The notes under the pieces are model-generated. The model was not told the origin of the DNA. It saw nothing but the letters and a program-made list of their open reading frames with translations, and made no database searches. Below are positions 28,613-37,301 of a stretch of 64,000 nucleotides of DNA, one piece after another. Origin of the DNA: PALSA-894 sp963828625. Its GTDB lineage: Bacteria > Pseudomonadota > Alphaproteobacteria > Rhizobiales > Xanthobacteraceae. The stretch covers positions 248,001 through 312,000 of the forward strand of contig CAWHEX010000008.1 in the NCBI GenBank assembly GCA_963828625.1, in the 5' to 3' direction. Both the position numbers and the translations under genes were made by a program. Numbering within the stretch: position 1 is the stretch's first letter; the number at the start of each line of letters is the position of its first letter.

Positions 28613-29365
28613 ATGACCGAGCAAGTCATCGTCACCGACGACGGCGCGATCCGCACCATCCGGATGAACCGGCCGGAGAAGAAGAACGCGCTCACCTCCG
28701 TGATGTACGACGCGATGGCCGAGGCGATCGAGACCGCGAACGAGGCTTCGCCGATCCGCTGCGTGCTGATCGCAGGTGCCCCCGGCGCGTTCTCGGCCGG
28801 CAATGACCTGGGCGACTTCATGAAGGCCGCGACCGGCGGCGAGGGCCTCGGCAACGCGGTCCTGCGGTTCCTCTATTCGCTCGCGCGCGCCGAGCGCCCG
28901 CTGGTTGCCGCCGTGCAGGGCGTCGCTGTCGGTATCGGCACGACCATGATGCTGCACTGTGACTATGCGGTCGCGGCGAGCGATGCGCGCTTCTCCACCC
29001 CGTTCGTCGCGCTCGGACTAGTCCCCGAAGCGGCGTCTAGTCTGATCGCGCCGCGCGTCATGGGGCATCGCCGCGCGTTCGAACTTCTGGTCATGGGCAA
29101 GCCACTCTCGGGCGAGGAGGCGAAGGCCGCCGGTCTCGTCAACCAGGTGGCGCCCGCCGATCAGGTCGAGGCCGAGGCGATGAAGGCCGCGCAGGCGATC
29201 GCCGCGCTGCCGCCCGAGGGCGTCGCGATCTCGCGCCGCCTGATGAAGGGCGCGCCGGACGAGGTCGTGCGGCGTATGGACGAGGAGGCCGAGGCGTTTC
29301 GCAAGCGGCTGGCCTCGCCCGAGGCGCGCGCGGCGTTCACGGCGTTCCTGAGCCGGAAGAAGTAG
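28613..29365 (+). CDS. Enoyl-CoA hydratase/isomerase family protein
   Basis: 250 residues. Crotonase fold: NRPEKKNALTSVMYDA near the N-terminus, the oxyanion-hole segment APGAFSAGNDLGDF (~55-68) and VQGVAVGIGTTMMLHCDYAVAA. The Glu pair used by true hydratases is not obvious (VALGLVPEAASSLIAPR supplies one Glu), so an isomerase role is possible. Co-transcribed with the acyl-CoA dehydrogenase. Confidence 0.87.
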   Translation: MTEQVIVTDDGAIRTIRMNRPEKKNALTSVMYDAMAEAIETANEASPIRCVLIAGAPGAFSAGNDLGDFMKAATGGEGLGNAVLRFLYSLARAERPLVAAVQGVAVGIGTTMMLHCDYAVAASDARFSTPFVALGLVPEAASSLIAPRVMGHRRAFELLVMGKPLSGEEAKAAGLVNQVAPADQVEAEAMKAAQAIAALPPEGVAISRRLMKGAPDEVVRRMDEEAEAFRKRLASPEARAAFTAFLSRKK

Positions 29366-29410
29366 CTTCGCTCACGCCTCGCCGGCGCGCGAGGCGGAAG
29401 CGCAGCCGAG

Positions 29411-29434
29411 GGCTTCAACAATATTGTCGAAGCC
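29411..29434. terminator. Palindromic hairpin between convergent genes
   Basis: A 24-base nearly perfect palindrome (GGCTTCAACAAT / ATTGTCGAAGCC, one mismatch) followed on the plus strand by TTTCATTT. It lies between the 3' ends of the enoyl-CoA hydratase and the VOC dioxygenase and probably ends transcription from one or both sides. A second stem GCCTCGC/GCGAGGC is just upstream at about 29377-29396. Confidence 0.5.
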
Positions 29435-29472
29435 TTTCATTTGGTTCGCTGTTTTCGACAACATTAAGAGCG

Positions 29473-30417
29473 TTAAATCGGCTTCAGTCCCGCCTCGATC
29501 TGCGCGCGTTTTCCTTCGAGGAACGGCGGCAGCACGAGCTTCTCGCCGAGCTTGTCCATCGGCTCGTCGACGCCGAAGCCGGGGCCATCCGAGGCGATCT
29601 CGAACAGGATGTGGTTCGGCTCGCGGAAATAGAGGCTGCGGAACCAGAAGCGGTCGACCTTGCCGCTGTTCGGCACGCGCAGCTTGTTCAGCCGCTCGGC
29701 CCAGCCGTCGTATTCGGCGTCCGGCGTGCGGAACGCGACGTGATGCACGCCGCCCGCGCCCTGTTGTGCAGGCCGCAGATCCGGTTGAACCGCGACGTGA
29801 AGCTCTGCGCCCGCGCCGCCTTCGCCCATCTCGTAGACATGCACCGTGTGCCTGGCGTTCTCCGGATGCGGATAGGTGCGCACCTCGCGCATGCCCATCA
29901 GCGTGGTGAGCACGGCGTCGGTTGGCTTGAGATCCGGCACGCTCAGGCCGATCGGGCCGAGCCCGCGGATCTGATGCTGCGCCGGCACCGGGCTCTTCTC
30001 CCACGGATAGGCCTCGCCCGCGCCGCCATCGTCCACGAGCGACAGCCGCTGGCCTTCCGGGTCCTCGAAATCGAGCGTCAGGCGTCCATCGCGCTCGGCG
30101 ATTTCGCCAGTCTTCGCACCGGCTTCGTTGAGGTGTTCTTTCCACCACTTGAAGCTTTCCGGTCCCGCGATGCGCAACGCCGTGCGTGCGATCGCGTGCG
30201 TGCCGCGCTGCTCGCGCGGGGCCGGCCAGTCGAAGAACGTAAGATCGGTGCCGGGCCGCGCCAGCGCGTCGGCATAGAACAGGTGATAGGCCGAGGTGTC
30301 GTCCTGATTGACGGTCTTCTTCACCATCCGCATGCCCATCGTGCCGGTGTAGAACCGCTTGTTGCCCGGCGCGTCGGCCGAAATCGCGGTCAGATGGTGG
30401 ATGCCGGTGAGCTGCAT
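29473..30417 (-). CDS. Ring-cleaving dioxygenase-like VOC protein
   Basis: 314 residues from ATG 30417, made of two VOC (glyoxalase/dioxygenase) modules. The first opens with TGIHHLTAISADAPGNKRFYTGTMGMRMVKKTVNQDD, the usual opening of the 'ring-cleaving dioxygenase' group of hydroquinone or glyoxalase-like enzymes. Metal ligand candidates: His of GIHHLT, His in AGGVHHVAF and Glu in HILFEIASDGPGF. Substrate not established. Confidence 0.83.
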   Translation of the reverse strand: MQLTGIHHLTAISADAPGNKRFYTGTMGMRMVKKTVNQDDTSAYHLFYADALARPGTDLTFFDWPAPREQRGTHAIARTALRIAGPESFKWWKEHLNEAGAKTGEIAERDGRLTLDFEDPEGQRLSLVDDGGAGEAYPWEKSPVPAQHQIRGLGPIGLSVPDLKPTDAVLTTLMGMREVRTYPHPENARHTVHVYEMGEGGAGAELHVAVQPDLRPAQQGAGGVHHVAFRTPDAEYDGWAERLNKLRVPNSGKVDRFWFRSLYFREPNHILFEIASDGPGFGVDEPMDKLGEKLVLPPFLEGKRAQIEAGLKPI

Positions 30418-30534
30418 GAAATCCTCGCGAAAGATCCCGCCTCGTTGATCGGTCGGCCCTGATGTAGGCTGGCCGCCAACTGATTGCGAGGCGATGCAAG
30501 GTCCGTTTGCACGCCTGCCAAGGGAGATGCGGGA

Positions 30535-31398
30535 ATGTCGCTCAAGGGCAAGACGCTGTTCATCACCGGGGCCTCGCGCGGCATCGGCCTTGCGATCGCG
30601 CTCAAGGCCGCGCGCGACGGCGCGAACGTCGCGGTCGCCGCCAAAACCGAAACCCCGCACCCGAAGCTTCCCGGCACCATCCATTCGGCCGCCGAAGAGA
30701 TCGAGAAGGCGGGCGGCAAGGCGCTGCCGCTGATGGTTGACGTGCGCGAGGAGGAGAACGTCAAGAAGGCGCTCGACCAGACCGCGGCGCACTTCGGCGG
30801 TATCGACATCGTGGTGAACAACGCGAGCGCGATCCAGCTCACCCCGGTGGTGCAGACCGACATGAAGCGGTTCGACCTGATGCACCAGATCAACGCGCGC
30901 GGCACCTTCGTGGTGAGCAAGCACGCGATCCCGCACCTCCTCAAGGCGGAGAACCCGCACATCCTGATGCTCTCGCCGCCGCTCGACATGAAGGAGAAGT
31001 GGTTCGCCTCCTACACGGCCTATTCGATGGCCAAGTTCGGCATGAGCCTCGTCGTGCTCGGTCTCGCGGGCGAGCTGCGCGGCAAGGTCGCGGTGAACGC
31101 GCTCTGGCCGCGCACGACAGTGGCCACCGCGGCGGTGAAGAACATTGTCGGCGGCGACGCGCTGATGCGCATGTCGCGCACGCCGGAAATCCTCTCGGAT
31201 GCCGCCTACGCGATCTTCCACAAGCCGAAGACGTTCTCCGGGAATTTCCTGATCGACGACACGTTCCTTGCCGGCGAGGGCGTCACCGATTTCGACAAGT
31301 ACCGCGCCGATCCGACGCAGCGGCTGCAGGTCGATTTCTTTGTGCCCGACGATATGCCGCCGCCCAAGGGCGTGAGCTTCGACGCGCTCAAGAAGTAG
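30535..31398 (+). CDS. Short-chain dehydrogenase (HSDL2-like SDR)
   Basis: 287 residues. Nucleotide-binding GASRGIGLAIALKAARDGANVAV at the N-terminus, NNASAIQL (NNAG-like) at about 98, and Tyr-x3-Lys in YTAYSMAKFGMSLV near 160. The longer form, with KPKTFSGNFLIDDTFLAGEGV at the C-terminus, is that of the HSDL2-type SDRs often linked to fatty-acid metabolism. The start ATG 30535 follows GGGAGATGCGGGA. Confidence 0.87.
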   Translation: MSLKGKTLFITGASRGIGLAIALKAARDGANVAVAAKTETPHPKLPGTIHSAAEEIEKAGGKALPLMVDVREEENVKKALDQTAAHFGGIDIVVNNASAIQLTPVVQTDMKRFDLMHQINARGTFVVSKHAIPHLLKAENPHILMLSPPLDMKEKWFASYTAYSMAKFGMSLVVLGLAGELRGKVAVNALWPRTTVATAAVKNIVGGDALMRMSRTPEILSDAAYAIFHKPKTFSGNFLIDDTFLAGEGVTDFDKYRADPTQRLQVDFFVPDDMPPPKGVSFDALKK

Positions 31399-31456
31399 TT
31401 CCGCAGGGCAGGTCGCACGGGTCGGCAGCGATTGCCGGTCGTGCTAGAGAATCGCC

Positions 31457-32386
31457 ATGACAACGCTTCTGCTCAGCCATCCCGCCTGTCTCGATCATCT
31501 CACCCCGATGGGCCACCCTGAGCGGCCGGACCGGCTGCGCGCGATCGAACGCGCGCTGGAGGACGAGAAGTTCCAGACGCTCGCGCGCGAGCAGGCGCCG
31601 ATGGCCTCGATGGAGATGATCGCGCTCGCGCATCCGATGGACTACGTCGAACAGGTGCGCGAGGCCAATCCGAAGGAAGGCATGGTGCGGCTCGACGGCG
31701 ACACCACGATGTCGCCCGGCTCGTTCGAAGCCGTGATGCGCGCCGCGGGTGGCGCGTGCCTGGCGGTCGACGAAGTGTTCGCCAAGAAGGCGTCGAATGC
31801 GTTCGTGGCGACACGGCCGCCCGGCCACCATGCCGAGACCGCGACGCCGATGGGGTTCTGCCTGTTCAACAACGCTGCCATCGCGGCGCGTCATGCGCAG
31901 AAGCAGCACGGCGCCGAGCGCATCGCGATCGTGGATTTCGACGTGCACCATGGCAATGGCAGCCAGGACATCTTCTGGAACGACGCAAGCGTGATGTATT
32001 GCTCGACGCACCAGATGCCGCTCTATCCGGGCACGGGCGCGCTCAGCGAGCGCGGCGCGCGCAACACCATCGTCAATGCGCCGCTGCGGCCGGGCGATGG
32101 CGGCGACCAGTTTCGCGCCGCGATGGAAACGACGATCCTGCCCCGGCTGGAAAGCTTCGGTCCCGATCTCGTGATCATTTCGGCCGGGTTCGACGCGCAT
32201 ATGCGCGACCCGCTCGCGAACCTGAACTTCCTTGAGCCGGACTACGCGTGGGTGACGCAGAAGCTGATGGAGCTTGCCGACCGCCACGCGGAGGGCCGGG
32301 TCGTGTCGCTGCTCGAAGGGGGCTACGATCTCGAAGGACTCGCGAAGTCGGTCGCGGTGCATGTGACGGCGCTGATGCGGGGTTAA
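31457..32386 (+). CDS. Histone deacetylase-family protein (acetylpolyamine/acetoin-utilisation type)
   Basis: 309 residues. Class II deacetylase motifs: TRPPGHHAETATPMGFCLFNN (active His pair), VDFDVHHGNGSQDIFW (zinc Asp and His) and SAGFDAHMRDPLANL (zinc Asp). Ends with LEGGYDLEGLAKSV. Bacterial members deacetylate acetylpolyamines or acetyl-lysine; substrate not fixed. ATG 31457 follows the SDR by 58 bases. Confidence 0.9.
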   Translation: MTTLLLSHPACLDHLTPMGHPERPDRLRAIERALEDEKFQTLAREQAPMASMEMIALAHPMDYVEQVREANPKEGMVRLDGDTTMSPGSFEAVMRAAGGACLAVDEVFAKKASNAFVATRPPGHHAETATPMGFCLFNNAAIAARHAQKQHGAERIAIVDFDVHHGNGSQDIFWNDASVMYCSTHQMPLYPGTGALSERGARNTIVNAPLRPGDGGDQFRAAMETTILPRLESFGPDLVIISAGFDAHMRDPLANLNFLEPDYAWVTQKLMELADRHAEGRVVSLLEGGYDLEGLAKSVAVHVTALMRG

Positions 32387-32468
32387 AGTCTCCGGGCGTC
32401 ATGCTGGCGAAGCTTTCGCTCGGAATCGCGAATGTGTGGATTATCAGAGGGTTCAGTCGTTTGCTGAA

Positions 32469-32491
32469 TCATCCGCTTTCGCGGAGGATGA
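32469..32491. repeat. Short inverted repeat TCATCCGC...GGATGA
   Basis: TCATCCGC, a TTTC loop and GCGGAGGATGA, a small hairpin of the type often scattered in Bradyrhizobium intergenic regions. It lies in the leader before xseB. Confidence 0.4.
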
Positions 32492-32522
32492 CAGGGAAGC
32501 CCGAGTCGGATTATCAGGACCC

Positions 32523-32774
32523 ATGGCCGAAGACACCAACGCCGACGTCAAAAAGCTCAGCTTCGAGAAGGCGCTCGCCGAGCTTGAGCAGATCGTACAG
32601 AAGCTCGAACGCGGCGACGTGCCGCTCGAGGAGTCGGTGACGATCTACGAGCGCGGCGAGTCCTTGAAGCGCCGCTGCGAGGAGTTACTGCGTCAGGCCG
32701 AGGCGCGCGTGGAAAAGATCACGCTCGACGCGGCGGGCAAGCCGGTCGGCACCGAGCCGCTCGACGTGAAGTGA
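32523..32774 (+). CDS. xseB: Exodeoxyribonuclease VII small subunit
   Basis: 83 residues, the usual size. The family core LSFEKALAELEQIVQKLERGDVPLEESVTIYERG and KRRCEELLRQAEARVEKI are visible. It partners XseA, which is not in the window. ATG 32523 is preferred over an in-frame upstream start because conserved sequence begins there. Confidence 0.92.
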   Translation: MAEDTNADVKKLSFEKALAELEQIVQKLERGDVPLEESVTIYERGESLKRRCEELLRQAEARVEKITLDAAGKPVGTEPLDVK

Positions 32775-33413
32775 TCAGCCGGTCTTCCGGCACACCAGCA
32801 GCGTCTTGAAAGTCCCCTCGCGCTGCAGCTTGCCTTCCTGCTCCAGCACCCTGGCGAGCGCGTCCGCTTTGTCGAACGCGAACGAGCCCGTGTAGAACGC
32901 GAAATATCCGCCCATCCGCATGCGGCTGTACAGCAAGCGCGCGACGCCAAGGTCATCGACGCCGCCGTATTCGGGGCTGGTCGTGTTCGCGCCGATGTAT
33001 TCGCCGGCGTGAAACATCGTCGCGATGTCGATCTCGGGCAGCAGGCGCGCATTCATCAGATAGATGTCGCCGAAGTACGCGAGATAACTCCTTGAAAGCT
33101 GCGGCCGCTCGTTCGCGAGCTTGATGTAAGCCTCGTATTCGACGATCGACGCTGTGATGCCGAACACAAGGTTGCCGGAGCCATTGGCGGCTTGCGTCAG
33201 GCCGACGATGTGATGCGTGCCGGTGCCGAAGTGGTAGATCGTCTTGTTGGTGATCTTGTTCGCTTCGATCCATTGGTTGAAATGGATATCGCAGGGACAC
33301 TGGGCCTCATCGAGGTCCCACTTGGCGTCCCACAAATTCATTTTCAGCATTGCGTCGCGGATCTCCGGCGCGTCCCCAAATCGACGTTTGGATGACGCCC
33401 GCGGCGCGATCAA
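32775..33413 (-). CDS. Uncharacterised protein, possibly methyltransferase-like
   Basis: 212 residues. KTIYHFGTGTHHIVGLTQAA resembles a glycine-rich nucleotide/SAM loop, and TLLVCRK at the end is a terminal strand as in Rossmann-type methyltransferases, but standard SAM motifs are weak. Other segments are CDIHFNQWIEANKI and SYLAYFGDIYLMNARLLPEIDIATMFHAGEYIG. Two cysteines are in AQCPCD. Its stop directly abuts the xseB stop. I would call it a methyltransferase only tentatively. Confidence 0.55.
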   Translation of the reverse strand: MIAPRASSKRRFGDAPEIRDAMLKMNLWDAKWDLDEAQCPCDIHFNQWIEANKITNKTIYHFGTGTHHIVGLTQAANGSGNLVFGITASIVEYEAYIKLANERPQLSRSYLAYFGDIYLMNARLLPEIDIATMFHAGEYIGANTTSPEYGGVDDLGVARLLYSRMRMGGYFAFYTGSFAFDKADALARVLEQEGKLQREGTFKTLLVCRKTG

Positions 33414-33472
33414 GGAAAAATGCCATTAACAACTGCGGCAAAGCGGCGTGTGCAGTGCAGCGGAAATTTGCC

Positions 33473-35212
33473 CTACGCCGGCACGGGCACCATCGGCGGC
33501 GCGCCGCGCGAGGAGGCGGATGCGCCTTCCAGCACGATCGTGCGCCGGTGGTGCGCGGAGAGCAAAGCAGGGCGGCCGATCGAGATGATGATCGTCTCGG
33601 GCAGGCGTTCCGCCAGCATGCGGTAGAGCGCGCGGCCGTCCGCCTCTTCGAGCGTCGTCACGGCCTCGTCGAGCAGGAGCACGGCCGGCCGCGTGATCAG
33701 CGCGCGCGCGAAGGCGACGCGTTGCTGCTCACCGCCGGATAGTACGGTCCCCCATTCGGCTTCTTCGTCGAGGCGTTCGCTCAAGTGCGCGAGGCCGGCC
33801 GCTGCCATCGCTTCGCGCAACGCCGTGTCGTCAACGGCTTCGGCGAGCGCCGGATAGGTGAGGGCCTGGCGCAGCGTGCCGAGCGGGAAGTACGGCCGCT
33901 GCGGCAGCGCGAGCAGACCGCCTGCGGGCAATTTCACCGTGCCGTCGCCGAGCGGCCACAGCCGCGCGAGCGCGCGGAACAGGCTCGACTTGCCGGAGCC
34001 TGATTGTCCGCTCACCAGCGCACCTTCGCCGGGTGCGAGCGAGATCGCCGGCACGGACGCGATCGGCGCGCCGGTCGCAAGCCGCACTGTGAGGTTATCG
34101 ATCGCGAGATTGCGGTCCACCGCACTGGCGAATTCCATGTTCGCGAGTGGATCGCGATAGGTGTCAACCACCGTCATCGCGGCCTCGAACTGCGAGAGGC
34201 GATCCATGATCGCTTTCCACTCGGCGATCTTTGGGTAGGCGCCGATGCAGAACGCGAAGGCGCCTTCGACGCGCTGGAATGCGAGATGCGCCTGGATCAG
34301 CGCGCCGAGCGTGATCGCGCCGGTGAGATAGGCGGGGCTCACCACCAGGATCGGAAACACGGTCGAGATATGGCCGTAGCCCGCCGTGAAGCCGATCAGC
34401 CGCGTCTGCCGCTGCACCAATGCGGTCCAGTTGCGCACCAGCCGCCAGAAGCGCGTGCGCAGTTCGGCGCGCTCGACCGCTTCGCCACCCATCAGGGCGA
34501 CCGGCTCGGCATTGTCGGTGACGCGCGCGATCGCGAAACGGAAATCGGACTCGAAGCGCTGCTGGCTGAACTGGAGCGGGATCAGCCGCCAGCCGATCAG
34601 GTGCGCGACGGCCGTGCCGATGCCCGCATAGGCGAGCGCGGTCCAGATCAGATAGCCCGGGAAGGCGAGGTCGGTGCCGAACAGCGGCAGCGGGGTCGAG
34701 GCCGACAGCCCCCACAGGATGAACGCGAAGGAGAACAGCGCGACCGTGGAATTTAGGAGGCCGGTGCCGAGTTCATGTGTGCGTTGAAGAAACAGCAGTA
34801 CGTCGTTCGCGATGCGCAGATGGATGTTGTCGACTGTGTTGTCGACGAAGCGCAGGCGGTAGTGGCGGCCTTCCGCCATCCAGATCGCGACGTAGCGCTC
34901 GGTGAGCCAACGCCGCCAGCGGATGATGAGCGTCTGGCCGAAGAAATATTGGCTGGCGGTCGCCACGATGGCGCCGATCGTGATGAAACCAAATACGATA
35001 AGTTCGCGCTTGAAGCCGTTCCAGTCCTTCGCTTCGAGCGCGTTGAAGAAGCGCGCATTCCACTGGATCACTGCCACCGCCACGTAGACGAGGCCAAGCT
35101 CGGCGCCGATCACGCCTGCCAGCAGCGCACGCGCGCGCCAGCGGTCCTCGGAACGGAAATAGGGGAGCGCGAGGGTGAGGAATTCGCGCAGCGCGACGAT
35201 GACTCGGTCCAT
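33473..35212 (-). CDS. SbmA/BacA-type ABC transporter (fused permease and ATPase)
   Basis: 579 residues. The N-terminal membrane half (~1-370) has about six spans and matches the ABC_membrane_2 (SbmA/BacA, YddA) type. The C-terminal ATPase has Walker A SGQSGSGKSSLFRAL near 404, the signature LSGGEQQRVAFARAL near 492 and Walker B AVLLLDEAVTTLEE. BacA-like proteins transport peptides, vitamin B12 or very-long-chain acyl compounds; cargo here is unknown. Confidence 0.85.
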   Translation of the reverse strand: MDRVIVALREFLTLALPYFRSEDRWRARALLAGVIGAELGLVYVAVAVIQWNARFFNALEAKDWNGFKRELIVFGFITIGAIVATASQYFFGQTLIIRWRRWLTERYVAIWMAEGRHYRLRFVDNTVDNIHLRIANDVLLFLQRTHELGTGLLNSTVALFSFAFILWGLSASTPLPLFGTDLAFPGYLIWTALAYAGIGTAVAHLIGWRLIPLQFSQQRFESDFRFAIARVTDNAEPVALMGGEAVERAELRTRFWRLVRNWTALVQRQTRLIGFTAGYGHISTVFPILVVSPAYLTGAITLGALIQAHLAFQRVEGAFAFCIGAYPKIAEWKAIMDRLSQFEAAMTVVDTYRDPLANMEFASAVDRNLAIDNLTVRLATGAPIASVPAISLAPGEGALVSGQSGSGKSSLFRALARLWPLGDGTVKLPAGGLLALPQRPYFPLGTLRQALTYPALAEAVDDTALREAMAAAGLAHLSERLDEEAEWGTVLSGGEQQRVAFARALITRPAVLLLDEAVTTLEEADGRALYRMLAERLPETIIISIGRPALLSAHHRRTIVLEGASASSRGAPPMVPVPA

Positions 35213-35316
35213 GATGCGGGCCCGTTGATGACGAGCCGCATTATTGGCACGAACCGGGGGAGAAATCGAAGCGCGTCAATGTGTAACGGCGCGCGTCTCG
35301 CAAACTGGCTTAACGC

Positions 35317-36144
35317 TCAGGCGTCTTCCCAGCGGCGCAGACGGCCGTACACCTGGCTGGCGATGAAGCTGCGCGGCAGGAAGCGCGGCAGCCACGGGAC
35401 CAGCTTGTTGTGCACGCCCGGTACCACGACCGAGCGCCCGCGCATCAGCCCGCGATAGCCCTGGCGGGCGACTTCTTCGGCGGTGCGGTCGAAGCCACGC
35501 GGATAGTGCACATCGAGAATGCCGGCGCGCGCCTGGAATTCGGTCGACACCGGTCCGGGACAAAGCGCCGTGACGCGGATGCCCTTCGGGCGCAATTCGC
35601 GCCGCAGGCTGACGCTGAACGAAATCACATAAGCCTTCGACGCGTTGTAGACCGACATGCCGGGCCCCGGGATGAAGCCCGAGATCGACGCCACGTTGAG
35701 GATGCCGCCCTTGTGGCGCGCGAGCGAGCTGACCCAGCGCAGCGAAAGGTCGGTGAGCGAGCGACAGTTGAGGTCGATCATCGCGAGCTGCTCGGCGCGG
35801 TCGAGCGTCGCGGCGGGGCCGAGCAGGCCGTAGCCCGCATTGTTGACCAGAAAGGCTGGCTCGAGATTGCGCGCTGAAAGCTCGTGCGCGATGCGCTCGG
35901 TCGAATCAGCGCGTGTGAGGTCCACCGGCAGGATGTGCGCGCGCTGTCCCGTGGCGCGAATGCTTTCCGCAATGCCGGCAAGCTGCGGCACGCGCCGCGC
36001 CGCGAGCACGACCTCGTGGCCGTTGCTGGCGAAGATGTGGGCAAGCGCTGCGCCGATTCCCGACGACGCGCCGGTGATCAAGGTCACCGGCCGCGCCTCG
36101 GCGGCCGCGCGCTGGGCCACGCTCGCTGGTCTATCCATGTCCAT
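35317..36144 (-). CDS. SDR-family oxidoreductase
   Basis: 275 residues. NAD(P)-binding TGASSGIGAALAHIFASNGHEVVLAARR at the N-terminus, NNAGYGLLG near 98 and active Tyr-x3-Lys in YNASKAYVISFSVSL near 167. The final region with VVPGVHNKLVPWLPRFLPR is typical of classical SDRs of the YqjQ/DltE type. Substrate unknown. Confidence 0.85.
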   Translation of the reverse strand: MDMDRPASVAQRAAAEARPVTLITGASSGIGAALAHIFASNGHEVVLAARRVPQLAGIAESIRATGQRAHILPVDLTRADSTERIAHELSARNLEPAFLVNNAGYGLLGPAATLDRAEQLAMIDLNCRSLTDLSLRWVSSLARHKGGILNVASISGFIPGPGMSVYNASKAYVISFSVSLRRELRPKGIRVTALCPGPVSTEFQARAGILDVHYPRGFDRTAEEVARQGYRGLMRGRSVVVPGVHNKLVPWLPRFLPRSFIASQVYGRLRRWEDA

Positions 36145-36359
36145 CAGTGAACAAGCCCATTCCGCTTACGTCGCCCTCGCCGCTGGTATCACGCTGCAAA
36201 TCGATGCACGTTCACATTCGCGCCAACGCACCCGACGATCCCGCATTGCCGCCTTGCAAATTGCGCTTGCCGAAGCGGCGTTTGACTTTCCGTACCTCGC
36301 TCCCGAGATTCAAGAAACGGACCAGTATCCGGGTAACGCGACGTGGAAGGAAAAATTCC

Positions 36360-37301
36360 GTGAGCTTCTTTCCGGGCAAAGACCCCGCGGCCGGGGATCG
36401 CTACGCATGTGACGCGCTTGAGGTGGTCGTGGTTCCACGCAGCGTGGACCTCGACGGCTTCTCGGTGCGCCGGGCGCTGCCGCACGTCACGCGCCGCACG
36501 GTCGGGCCATTCGTGTTCTTCGATCATTTCGGCCCGGCCGAGTTCCGCAGCGGGCACGGGCTCGATGTGCGGCCGCATCCGCATATCGGGCTTTCGACAC
36601 TCACTTATCTCTACGACGGCGAGATCATCCATCGCGATAATCTGGGCGTGAAGGCCGCGATCCACCCGGGCGCCGTCAACTGGATGACCGCCGGACGGGG
36701 CATCGTGCATTCGGAACGCACCGCGCCCGACCATCGCGTGGACGGCGAACCGCTGCACGGGCTGCAATTCTGGGTCGGAATGCCGAGCTTGAAGGAGGAG
36801 ATCGATCCGAGCTTTGCCCATTTGGACGGCAACGAGCTGCCTGTCGTGAGCGGCGAGGGGAAGACGGCGCGCATCGTTGCGGGTTCCCTGTTCGGCGCGC
36901 GCTCGCCGCTTGCGACCACCTCGGAGACGCTGTTCGCCGACGTGTCGCTCGAAGCCGGTAGCGTGATGCCACTCGATGCCGAATGCGAGGAGCGCGGCAT
37001 CTATATCGTCGCCGGCGAGATCGATGTGTCCGGCGACAAGTTCGGCGCGGGGCAGCTTCTCGTGTTCCGGCCGACCGACCGCATCACGCTGACGGCGACG
37101 CAGCCGAGCCGCGTCGCGGTGATCGGCGGCGAGCCGCTCGATGGCCCGCGTCACGTCTGGTGGAACTTCGTCTCCTCGCGCAAGGACCGCATCGAGCAGG
37201 CCAAGAACGAGTGGCGCGCCGGAAAATTTGCCGGTGTGCCGGGCGACGAGATCGAATTCATTCCGCTTCCCGAGAACCGCCCCTACACGGCGGGCGGCTA
37301 G
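36360..37301 (+). CDS. Pirin-family protein
   Basis: 313 residues. Pirin bicupin hallmarks: RRALPHVTRRTVGPFVFFDHFGP, then the metal-binding HPHIGLSTLTYLYDGEIIHRDN and HPGAVNWMTAGRGIVHSER. Some pirins show quercetin dioxygenase activity; role here unknown. GTG 36360 with AAGGA eight bases upstream is chosen; the open frame from 36147 is not conserved. Its stop immediately abuts the ligD stop. Confidence 0.87.
   Translation: MSFFPGKDPAAGDRYACDALEVVVVPRSVDLDGFSVRRALPHVTRRTVGPFVFFDHFGPAEFRSGHGLDVRPHPHIGLSTLTYLYDGEIIHRDNLGVKAAIHPGAVNWMTAGRGIVHSERTAPDHRVDGEPLHGLQFWVGMPSLKEEIDPSFAHLDGNELPVVSGEGKTARIVAGSLFGARSPLATTSETLFADVSLEAGSVMPLDAECEERGIYIVAGEIDVSGDKFGAGQLLVFRPTDRITLTATQPSRVAVIGGEPLDGPRHVWWNFVSSRKDRIEQAKNEWRAGKFAGVPGDEIEFIPLPENRPYTAGG

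Noticed and set aside
36147..36360. N-terminal extension of the pirin from 36147
   Set aside because: Residues 1-71 of that frame are basic and non-conserved, and a ribosome site AAGGA sits before the GTG at 36360 where the pirin fold begins.
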